From assembly GCA_026398545.1 (NCBI GenBank), contig JAPLSR010000276.1, forward strand, positions 1-5,227: DNA of 5,227 nucleotides, in the 5' to 3' direction. The DNA comes from Candidatus Sumerlaeota bacterium. GTDB taxonomy: Bacteria > Sumerlaeota > Sumerlaeia > MWCT01. A model generated the notes under the pieces. It searched no databases. It was not told where the DNA came from and saw only the letters and a list, made by a program, of their open reading frames with translations. A program made the position numbers and the translations under genes. This document shows, in pieces, positions 1 through 5,227 of this stretch; the first letter of the stretch is position 1; the number at the start of each line of letters is the position of its first letter.

Positions 1-138
1 TAAGGCTGTAAATGTTACTTCCTGGAAAAGTTTACCTAACAAATCTGTGATTTGGCGCGCTAAAAATCCTGTACTTCCACCAAAATCAAAACCTTTGATA
101 CGGGTTTTCCCTGCAAAATGCCTTTGCAGGGCATGTGA
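1..138 (-). other. Start-less open frame at left edge, possible gene or repeat remnant
   Basis: On the minus strand a frame stays open from just after a TAG (139-141) to the window edge, about 46 codons, without any ATG or GTG and with only one internal TTG. The translation looks protein-like: a basic start (HFAGKTRIKGF), a DFGGSTGFLA stretch rich in Gly, then an amphipathic segment around ARQITDLLGKLFQEVTF. I do not recognise a family. The plus strand is also open here from position 2 to a TAA at 140-142, giving a basic and less protein-like peptide, so openness alone proves nothing: a random frame of this length stays open about one time in ten. It could be the remnant of a gene or mobile element, the copy of a dispersed repeat, or non-coding DNA. 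The stretch of 153 bases before the first sure gene holds nothing else I can support except the hairpin inside it. Confidence 0.2.
109..131. repeat. Perfect 9-bp inverted repeat (hairpin)
   Basis: CCCTGCAAA (109-117) and TTTGCAGGG (123-131) are perfect reverse complements around a 5-base loop. It lies about 25 bp past the stop codon of the C39-like peptidase gene, so it could stabilise or end that transcript. However, on the minus strand it is followed by AAAACCCG and not by a T tract, so it is not a standard intrinsic terminator. On the plus strand a T8 run comes only about 16 bases after the stem (from 148), also too far. A repeat-family hairpin of the REP/MITE type is the alternative. Confidence 0.5.
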
Positions 139-153
139 CTAAACTGGTTTTTT

Positions 154-1257
154 TTATTCCTTTTTCTTCTTATAGGACATGAACCGAGGCAGATATTTGA
201 CCTCTTTCAAAACCGAATCTTTGAGGGGGCAGATGACCATCCCCACACCGCCCTTGTTCTTCATCCAGATCTTCTCAAAATCCGGCAAGAGCCACTGAAG
301 CCGGTATCCTTTATTTCTCTTTGTAAGCGCAGAATCCGTTACTATCGCCCGTCCATCCTTCGTCACGCCATTCAACACAATGATATGCCCTCCCATGCTT
401 GGATAAGGCGGGTCTTTGTAATCGCCATCCTTCGGCATGGTGATTGAGGCAATGATGACCTTATTTTCCGCAAGCGTGGCTCGCACATAGTCCCAGTCGC
501 GGAATCGGTCAATGTAACTCTTGAAACCTAATTGTGCGGCAGTTGCCAGAACGCGAGGCCAGATGCCGTACATGGAATATTCGGAGTCGTAGGTTCCGGG
601 GGTAATCTCCTCGAGGTTGGTTTTCTTCCCGAAATACTCAAGCGCCGATGCAAGGGCGGCAGATTGACAGGTGTCCTTGATGTAATTGCCCTTAGAATCG
701 AGCTGGGAACGGAATGGGATATCCAGGATAGGCCCCTGCTCCTTTTTGACCTTTTTAGACTCTGCCTTTTTCAGTGTGTCCGTTGAGGGATAATTGTCTG
801 TGTAAACAAACTGGAGAGAAGGAAGGACACTTAATTTCTTATCCCCCTCACTTTCCACACGGAACTGATAAGCTGTGGCTTTATTTTTAAGAAGGATATG
901 GTCATATAAGATTTTGCCATCCTCAAAGGATGTGGTGATATTCTCCGCTCTTGGCTTCACCTTGCCCCAGAAACCGGCATAAATCCAGGGTGAGAGATTT
1001 TGTTCCCCTGTGCCAATCCTGATATACAGTCTGAATCCCTCATCTGCGGGAAGTTGGGCATTCCATGAATAAATCGCCTCCTCAAACGGAAACTCCGCCA
1101 TTTGCAGAGGGGTTTCCCAGACTCCATCCTCCTTCTGAGAGATAAGGGCATCCGCAGATATGGACTCCCTTCCATCAACGGGGTTAGGCGGCTCCTTCGC
1201 CAGTGCAATCCCTGTCGCCAGAAAGCATAAAATGATAAATTTCGTCAGAATATCCAT
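154..1257 (-). CDS. Secreted C39-like (papain-fold) cysteine peptidase
   Basis: A 367-residue exported protein. Residues 1-20 form a signal peptide: a short basic start (MDILTK), a hydrophobic core (FIILCFLATGIALA) and an Ala-x-Ala-type cleavage site before KEPP. Residues about 40-155 look like a beta-sandwich domain with the SWNAQLP and SPWIYAGFWG motifs often found before such peptidases. A Lys-rich linker follows (about 163-176). Residues about 178-345 match the C39_2/BtrH-like papain fold: IPFRSQ with the oxyanion Gln at 185, DTCQSAALASALEYFG with Cys197, GGHIIVLNGV with His291, and IVTDSA with Asp308. The triad is intact, but the usual Cys-Gly-Pro is Cys-Gln-Ser. Substrate is unknown; with a signal peptide it probably acts outside the cytoplasm. 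It has no ABC transporter domain, so it is not a bacteriocin exporter. The ATG at 1257 is preferred to the one at 1338: it is preceded by GAGGGG and begins the signal peptide, while the longer form adds 27 basic residues in front. Confidence 0.8.
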   Translation of the reverse strand: MDILTKFIILCFLATGIALAKEPPNPVDGRESISADALISQKEDGVWETPLQMAEFPFEEAIYSWNAQLPADEGFRLYIRIGTGEQNLSPWIYAGFWGKVKPRAENITTSFEDGKILYDHILLKNKATAYQFRVESEGDKKLSVLPSLQFVYTDNYPSTDTLKKAESKKVKKEQGPILDIPFRSQLDSKGNYIKDTCQSAALASALEYFGKKTNLEEITPGTYDSEYSMYGIWPRVLATAAQLGFKSYIDRFRDWDYVRATLAENKVIIASITMPKDGDYKDPPYPSMGGHIIVLNGVTKDGRAIVTDSALTKRNKGYRLQWLLPDFEKIWMKNKGGVGMVICPLKDSVLKEVKYLPRFMSYKKKKE

Positions 1258-1261
1258 CTTA

Positions 1262-1268
1262 CCCCTCT
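1262..1268 (-). promoter_or_regulatory. Ribosome binding site that decides the C39-like gene start
   Basis: On the minus strand AGAGGGG ends four bases before the ATG at 1257 (AGAGGGGTAAG-ATG), a good Shine-Dalgarno match with its GAGG about six bases from the start. No comparable motif precedes the upstream ATG at 1338. Together with the signal peptide this supports the shorter protein. Confidence 0.6.
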
Positions 1269-1320
1269 TTTTCCGCTGAAGATTTAGAGCCCTCGACAAA
1301 ATGAATCTGCCTCTTGCACT

Positions 1321-1362
1321 CTTATAAATTAAACTCATGAATCACCGGATAGCATATGTCAA
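1321..1362 (-). promoter_or_regulatory. Possible promoter for the C39-like gene
   Basis: A perfect -35 hexamer TTGACA lies on the minus strand at 1357-1362. No good -10 sits 16-18 bases away (CATGAG at 17 is poor). Better -10-like boxes, TTTAAT (1328-1333) and TATAAG (1321-1326), are too far for standard spacing. Transcription probably starts somewhere in this AT-rich stretch, which would give a leader of roughly 60-80 bases, but the exact promoter is uncertain. Confidence 0.25.
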
Positions 1363-1404
1363 CATTTTTGAAAGGTGTCCAGATTTTCCACATCCGGTTT
1401 TTTC

Positions 1405-1433
1405 TTTACAGAACTGCTTCATAGAAGTATGAA
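1405..1433 (+). promoter_or_regulatory. Possible sigma-70-type promoter for the TMTC-like gene
   Basis: TTTACA (1405-1410) and TATGAA (1428-1433) are separated by exactly 17 bases, five of six and four of six matches to the -35 and -10 consensus. This would start transcription near 1440, about 40 bases before the gene. A second -10-like box, TATAAA at 1450-1455, lacks a matching -35. Confidence 0.35.
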
Positions 1434-1478
1434 AATATCATCATGGCTTTATAAAAAATCATATATCTCTCCGCATTG

Positions 1479-3059
1479 ATGTTGCTTATGAAATCATGGC
1501 ATGAACATTATATTGCCTTATTCTTTCTCGTTGCCCTCACCCTTATCATTTTTGGCAACACCCTTTTCAATCAGTTCACCTATGATGACATCAGAGTGAT
1601 TGTTACAAACCGTTTCATCGCATCGATGCGTAATTTTCCCCGCATCTTTACAAAAACGTATTTTCGTGAGACACCTGAAAGGTCTTACCGCCCTGTTGTG
1701 ACTGCCACATATTTTTTAGACCACGCCATCTGGAGAAAGCAACCTCTCGGTTACCACCTGACAAATGTCCTCATCCATGTTATGACGGTTTATCTATTAT
1801 TTTATTTACTCATGCATTTTATCAGGTCGCGCGAGGCATGTTTTTTCGCCGCCCTCCTTTTCGCCGTTCATCCCATTGTTTGTGAGGCTGTCAATTCCGT
1901 CTCCAACAGGGAAGACCTTCTGGCAGGGTTCTTTGTCATTGCCTCATTTCTGACAATTTTTCAAAAGTGGCGTCTGCCGGTGCGTCTCTTCTTTATTTTC
2001 CTTTTCACATCATTAGCATTATTTTCCAAGGAATCCGCCCTTCCACTTATCTTGATTTTGCCTCTTTTGAGATTTACGCCGCAAGGGGAGCGCAACGGTC
2101 ACTCACGCCACATTCCAGCCTTGATATGGCTGAGCCAGTCGGCTGCCGCAGGGTTTTATCTCATCATCAGATTCCTGATAATGGTGCCGGAGAATCCGAT
2201 GAGCACAAAGGTTCTTGGCGGCTCCTCCATGTCAGCGGCTGCACATAGTTGTTACCTCTTTATGCTTGCATGGCGTTACATGCTGATACCATTCCCCCTG
2301 AACGCTGATTATGTCTTCTGGCATATAAGGGGTGTTATCACGCCCCAGAGAGTGGCGGGATTTGCCTTTCTTGCAATTTATGTAATCATGGTATATATTC
2401 TATTCAAGCGCGGGAGATATGGTTCTTTTTTCGCCCTGATGTGGGTTTTTATATTTTTCCTGCCTGTTTCCAATCTTATTCCCCTGACCAATCCTTTTGC
2501 TGAAAGGTATCTTTATTTGCCACTGATGGGTCTGGCTATTCTCGCCGGGGTTGTGTATGAATATTTTCAAACGCAACTCTCTTCAAGAATCCCAACCATG
2601 TTCTGGAAAACTAACCGAATTATTGGTTTGCTCTTAATAATTTTCTGCGCCTATCTATCTGTGCAACGGAATCTGGTATGGAGCACGGACAGGACACTCT
2701 GGAGTGCCACGCTACGGCGTGAGCCATCTTCCATACGGGCTTTGAATGGCGTGGCTCTTTACTATATCTGGCAGGACCAGTATGATAAGGCGGAACCCCT
2801 TCTCAAGAAGGCGCGCATCATTGAGCCGGATGATTATGAGATTCGCAATAATCTTGCAATGGTATATGTTAAGACAAACAGATTGCGGGAAGCGGAAATA
2901 GAACTGCGTAAGGCGCTGGTATTAAAGCCTGATTACGCCACTGCCCACTTCAATCTTGCCTTGCTACTCAACAGTTTTGGTGAAAGGGAGGAGGCGGAAA
3001 GCCATCTCCATCTTGCAAAAAGGTTCGGTTATCCAGTCCCTGAGGACTTTGAGTGGTAA
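1479..3059 (+). CDS. TMTC-like GT-C membrane glycosyltransferase with C-terminal TPRs
   Basis: A 526-residue multi-pass membrane protein. The order of motifs matches the TMTC/GT-C superfamily of lipid-linked-sugar glycosyltransferases. A first membrane helix (about 12-30) is followed by TYDD with an acidic pair at 36-37 in the first outer loop, where the catalytic Asp of GT-C enzymes lies. Next come YRPVVTATYFLDH (70-82), GYHLTNVLIHV (91-101), HPIVCEAVNSVSNREDLLAG (131-150), SKESALP (183-189) and NPFAERYLYLP (338-348), each with a counterpart in eukaryotic TMTC proteins. About ten hydrophobic helices can be seen up to residue 396. The tail (about 417-517) carries three TPRs, such as EIRNNLAMVYVKTNRLREAE, which could bind an acceptor or partner. 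Eukaryotic TMTCs are protein O-mannosyltransferases; donor and acceptor here are unknown. No clear Shine-Dalgarno is visible. TTG at 1476 and ATG at 1488 are alternative starts, the latter giving MKSWHEHYIALFF. Confidence 0.8.
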   Translation: MLLMKSWHEHYIALFFLVALTLIIFGNTLFNQFTYDDIRVIVTNRFIASMRNFPRIFTKTYFRETPERSYRPVVTATYFLDHAIWRKQPLGYHLTNVLIHVMTVYLLFYLLMHFIRSREACFFAALLFAVHPIVCEAVNSVSNREDLLAGFFVIASFLTIFQKWRLPVRLFFIFLFTSLALFSKESALPLILILPLLRFTPQGERNGHSRHIPALIWLSQSAAAGFYLIIRFLIMVPENPMSTKVLGGSSMSAAAHSCYLFMLAWRYMLIPFPLNADYVFWHIRGVITPQRVAGFAFLAIYVIMVYILFKRGRYGSFFALMWVFIFFLPVSNLIPLTNPFAERYLYLPLMGLAILAGVVYEYFQTQLSSRIPTMFWKTNRIIGLLLIIFCAYLSVQRNLVWSTDRTLWSATLRREPSSIRALNGVALYYIWQDQYDKAEPLLKKARIIEPDDYEIRNNLAMVYVKTNRLREAEIELRKALVLKPDYATAHFNLALLLNSFGEREEAESHLHLAKRFGYPVPEDFEW

Positions 3060-3087
3060 ACTATCCTTCTTCTACATTTCCACATTG

Positions 3088-4128
3088 TCACGATGCTTCC
3101 ACGGGAATCACCTGTGCACTGCCTGCTTCTCCATTTGCAATCTCAGCCAGATAGCTGGCGGCATCCTCCGGCGGGGTGGGGTTGATGTAAAATCCCGTCC
3201 CCCATTCAAATCCCGCAACACTTGTCAGCTTGGGTATGACTTCGATATGCCAGTGATAGTAAGGCGTTGCATCTGTCTCGAAAGGTGTTGTGTGTATCAG
3301 GTAATTATAGGGCGGGTCGCCGAGTGTGTATTTAATCTTGCGAAGCGTCTGTTTCAAGATGCGGGCGAGGTCAGCAACGCCATTTTTCTGGATATCGATG
3401 AAGTATGACTCGTGGTTTTTTGAGATTATCCATGTCTCAAACGGGAAACGTGAGGCGAAGGGGAGAAAGGAGAGAAAGGTGTCATTTTCCGCCACGATGC
3501 GGACATTTTCGCCCAGTTCCTGATGGATGATATCGCAAAAAACGCAACGTTCCTTGTAATCGTAATACTTGGCGGCGCCTGCGGTCTCTTCCTGCACCCG
3601 TTTCGGGACGATGGGGAGGGCGATGAGCTGAGAATGCGGATGGTCAAGGGTTGCCCCCGCCTCGCGTCCGTGATTCTTGAATATCAGGATGTAGCGGAAA
3701 CGCAGGTCTTTGTGCAACTCAATGCAACGGTCGCGATATGCCCAGATAATCTCCTCCACCTGTTTTTCTTCCATATCGGCAATGGAGATATTATGCTCCG
3801 GTGATTCGACAATGACCTCGTGCGCGCCCACGCCATTCATCTTGTCATACATTCCCTCTCCCATCCTTTTTGGTTGTCCTTCCACCTGGAGGGCGGGAAA
3901 TTTGTTGGGAACCACGCGAATCCACCAGCCGGTTGTATCTTTTTTAGTGTTTGCCGGACGATAGCTCAGGACTTCGGGCGGGGTGTGGGTTTCATTGCCA
4001 AAGCAAAAGGGGCATAAGCCGCCTTTCTTCTGTTCCACTTTGGGGACGTAGGCGGAGGGGCGTTTGGCGCGCTCCGTGGCAATAATGACCCAGCGTCCGA
4101 TAACAGGGTCTTTGCGCAACTCAGGCAT
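3088..4128 (-). CDS. galT: Galactose-1-phosphate uridylyltransferase (GalT family)
   Basis: A 346-residue full-length member of the GalT branch of the HIT superfamily. It moves a nucleoside monophosphate between sugar phosphates through a covalent His intermediate, classically UDP-glucose plus galactose-1-P in the Leloir pathway, in the cytoplasm. Visible signatures are the N-terminal PELRKDPVIGRWVIIATERA; CPFC (Cys39, Cys42) with His112 in ESPEH and His163 as a first zinc site; and the active site HPHSQ (163-167) with nucleophile His165 and Gln167. A second Cys pair, CVFC (195, 198), followed by NHESYF (His239) and YYHWHIEVIP (His292, His294) suggests a second zinc site. E. coli GalT lacks this Cys pair; plant ADP-glucose phosphorylase-type homologues have one. 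So the true nucleotide substrate (UDP or ADP sugar) is open. AAAGGGAA lies about eight bases before the ATG. No galK or galE is adjacent; the gene stands alone, converging on the TMTC-like gene 28 bp away. Confidence 0.9.
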   Translation of the reverse strand: MPELRKDPVIGRWVIIATERAKRPSAYVPKVEQKKGGLCPFCFGNETHTPPEVLSYRPANTKKDTTGWWIRVVPNKFPALQVEGQPKRMGEGMYDKMNGVGAHEVIVESPEHNISIADMEEKQVEEIIWAYRDRCIELHKDLRFRYILIFKNHGREAGATLDHPHSQLIALPIVPKRVQEETAGAAKYYDYKERCVFCDIIHQELGENVRIVAENDTFLSFLPFASRFPFETWIISKNHESYFIDIQKNGVADLARILKQTLRKIKYTLGDPPYNYLIHTTPFETDATPYYHWHIEVIPKLTSVAGFEWGTGFYINPTPPEDAASYLAEIANGEAGSAQVIPVEAS

Positions 4129-4149
4129 AAAAAATTCCCTTTAAAATAA

Positions 4150-4179
4150 AATATAGCAGGCTTAAATATATTTTATTGA
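4150..4179 (-). promoter_or_regulatory. Extended -10 promoter candidate for galT
   Basis: On the minus strand TGCTATATT (4150-4158) is an extended -10 element (TG-n-TATATT, five of six in the hexamer) with a weak -35, TCAATA, 18 bases upstream (4174-4179). Transcription would start near 4143, leaving a very short leader that just contains the AAAGGGAA ribosome site. A better -35 alone, TTGACG at 4199-4204, has no well-spaced -10. The whole region 4141-4250 is only about 22% G+C, as expected for a promoter zone. Confidence 0.35.
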
Positions 4180-4250
4180 GGATTTTATTAAAACGTTTCG
4201 TCAAGTCATTTTATCTTGCATTTGAACAACAAAATATTGTTTGACATATA

Positions 4251-4350
4251 AGGCGATCGAGCAGGGGGGCGCCGAGGAGCATAATGATTCAGATCATCGC
4301 GGTTCATGGAGGACTTCTCCCTCTCAGATTCGCATTGTGCCTGGCGCAAC
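4251..4350. other. G+C-rich intergenic block of unknown nature, possible small RNA
   Basis: The 284-base gap between galT and the beta-helix gene is not uniform. Bases 4141-4250 are about 22% G+C, then 4251-4350 jump to 58% (4251-4280 about 77%) before the terminator. On the plus strand the block follows a -10-like TATAAG (4247-4252), with a weak TTGAAC 19 bases before it, and ends in the hairpin at 4355-4383. It could therefore be a transcript of about 125 nt. Short pairings are visible: GCGCC (4269-4273) with GGCGC (4343-4347), ATGAT/ATCAT around a 4-base loop (4284-4297), and GGAG/CTCC (4308-4320). Short frames on both strands (for example plus 4284-4385 after GAGGAG, 33 codons) overlap or abut the terminator and look accidental. 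Relic DNA of a lost gene is equally possible. Confidence 0.2.
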
Positions 4351-4383
4351 AAAAAAAAGGGCGGATTTTAAATCCACCCTTTT
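4351..4383 (-). terminator. Intrinsic terminator of the beta-helix protein gene
   Basis: Bases 4355-4368 and 4370-4383 form an inverted repeat of 14 positions with one non-Watson-Crick pair (4362/4376). In minus-strand RNA this pair is a U-G wobble, and the stem AAAAGGGUGGAUU is followed by a run of eight U (complement of 4351-4358), a classical Rho-independent terminator about 30 bases after the stop codon at 4413. Read on the plus strand the odd pair becomes a C-A mismatch and the T tract is shorter (TTTTAATTTT), so it may work in both directions but is built for the minus strand. Confidence 0.85.
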
Positions 4384-4412
4384 AATTTTGGATAATTAAT
4401 TTGTTCTATAGT

Positions 4413-5227
4413 TTATTCATAAAGTCCCCAACTGCTGTTGGTTGATAACACGATGGGCGTAGGCGTCGGCGGGGTTCCCACGCGCGGTTCATCAGCCCCT
4501 GGGGTAGCACCCGTTGCAGGTCTTGCCTCTCCGTCAATATCAGTTAATACTGAGGAGCTTGCGACACCAACCATGGGAGAAGGAATACCATAACAACCGA
4601 ACTTTAAATTTGAATCCCATGGAGGAGTTGTCGTAGTAGGATCAACGCTTTGTCCTTTTGTGGCGGCTGTGTCATATCCTGCGGCTTGCCAGGCGGCAAA
4701 ATCCGCATAGGTGGTCGTGCCGACATAGCCTATATTTGCTCCGCCGGTGGAGACAAGGTTGTTTCCTCCAGACGTCAATACGCCTCCGGTGGCATATACC
4801 AGGTTAACACCTGTTCCGGCGGTCTGCGCCATACGGATCAAATTGTTTTTGAGATTAATAGGCGCGGTGGAGGCAGCGGTTGGAACAATAATCGCTCCCA
4901 CTCTTCCCACGGTCACCCCGGTAACCATGTCTGAAAGAGGCATATTGATTGAGTTGTGTTCAATTTTATAAGTTACGCGCGGTCTGAAAATGGCGATCCC
5001 TCTATAGTATTGGTCAACTGCAGATGCCCCTGTGAATGCAAAGTTTTTCAGGATGTTATTTTGTATATTCACTGTGCCATTATTATCAACATCGCCAGAT
5101 GGCGGAATGGTGGTTTCATCGGCAAGACTATCGATCAAAATACCATATATGCCATTTGTTGCTGAAACGTTAGGTGTGGTGATGTCAAAAATATTATTTT
5201 CAATATTAATGGTATAATTATTCATAT
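4413..5227 (-). CDS. Extracellular beta-helix protein, choice-of-anchor-Q-like C terminus (partial)
   Basis: The last 270 or so residues of a larger protein. The frame is still open at the right edge, so the Met codon at 5223-5225 is most likely internal and the 5' end is missing. The first 160 residues show repeating strands typical of right-handed parallel beta-helices: INIENNIFDI, VNIQNNILKNF, YKIEHNSINM and INLKNNLIRM, spaced 34-46 residues and alternating with short Gly-Ile strands (YGILI, RGIAIF, VGAIIV). After this come SVDP and, near residues 229-245, DIDGEARP and GADEP, the signature of choice-of-anchor-Q-type proteins. A Pro-Thr linker (TPPTPTP) and a short tail, STNSSWGLYE, end the protein. 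Composition (rich in Asn, Thr, Gly and Ala, one Cys) fits a secreted surface protein such as an adhesin or polysaccharide-binding protein; no catalytic residues can be assigned. No LPXTG motif or C-terminal membrane helix is present. A strong terminator follows. Confidence 0.75.
   Translation of the reverse strand, partial: MNNYTINIENNIFDITTPNVSATNGIYGILIDSLADETTIPPSGDVDNNGTVNIQNNILKNFAFTGASAVDQYYRGIAIFRPRVTYKIEHNSINMPLSDMVTGVTVGRVGAIIVPTAASTAPINLKNNLIRMAQTAGTGVNLVYATGGVLTSGGNNLVSTGGANIGYVGTTTYADFAAWQAAGYDTAATKGQSVDPTTTTPPWDSNLKFGCYGIPSPMVGVASSSVLTDIDGEARPATGATPGADEPRVGTPPTPTPIVLSTNSSWGLYE

Noticed and set aside
109..155. Hairpin plus T8 run as an intrinsic terminator on the plus strand
   Set aside because: The T run begins about 16 bases after the stem, too far for intrinsic termination, and no clear plus-strand gene ends here.
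1258..1338. 27-residue N-terminal extension of the C39-like protein from the ATG at 1338
   Set aside because: It would bury the signal peptide behind a basic stretch, and it lacks a ribosome site; the ATG at 1257 has a good one.
2956..3408. 150-codon plus-strand frame across the end of the TMTC-like gene and antisense to galT
   Set aside because: Its bases are explained by two well-supported genes in other frames, and the peptide is Cys-rich and without recognisable motifs.
4241..4285. Perfect TTGACA (4241-4246) with CATAAT (4280-4285) as a promoter
   Set aside because: The spacing is 33 bases, about twice what sigma-70 promoters allow.
4284..4385. 33-codon plus-strand frame with ATG after GAGGAG
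   Set aside because: It runs through the whole terminator hairpin and stops inside its T-rich side; the peptide (MIQIIAVHGGLLPLRFALC and a Lys/Arg tail) resembles nothing I know. Most likely chance.
4241..4399. Longer plus-strand frame of about 52 codons starting at a TTG
   Set aside because: No ribosome site, rare start codon, and it reads through the terminator stem; its TTG is part of a TTGACA that also resembles a -35 box.

Overview
This window looks like an ordinary chromosomal stretch of an uncultivated, probably Gram-negative-type bacterium of moderate G+C. I infer this from the gene mix: a TMTC-like GT-C membrane glycosyltransferase with C-terminal TPRs, a secreted C39-like cysteine peptidase, and a large right-handed beta-helix surface protein with a choice-of-anchor-Q-like C-terminal region. 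That combination is familiar from genomes of phyla such as Omnitrophota, Sumerlaeota, Hydrogenedentota and Planctomycetota, but nothing here fixes the phylum.

Layout. Positions 1-153 hold no certain gene: there is a 9-bp-stem hairpin and a protein-like but start-less frame on the minus strand running off the window edge. A secreted C39-like peptidase lies on the minus strand (154-1257). It is separated by about 220 bp of AT-rich divergent promoter region from a plus-strand membrane glycosyltransferase with three TPRs (1479-3059). That gene converges, with a 28-bp gap and no visible terminator, on a minus-strand GalT-family nucleotidylyltransferase (3088-4128). Upstream of galT is a very AT-rich promoter region (about 22% G+C over 4141-4250), then an abrupt 100-bp G+C-richer block (58%, 4251-4350) of unknown nature. 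A strong intrinsic terminator (4351-4383) follows, ending a minus-strand gene for a beta-helix extracellular protein (4413 to beyond the right edge, 5' end missing).

The genes do not form an operon: strands alternate and each has its own regulatory space. A loose common theme is cell-surface and sugar metabolism (sugar-nucleotide interconversion, a lipid-linked-sugar type glycosyltransferase, an exported peptidase and an exported beta-helix protein), but a functional link is inference only. I found no CRISPR array, insertion sequence, tRNA or rRNA, and no convincing evidence of a new multi-gene system. The items most worth a second look are the G+C-rich block before galT, the start-less frame at the left edge, the Cys-pair second metal site of the GalT homologue, and the short C-terminal tail of the beta-helix protein.
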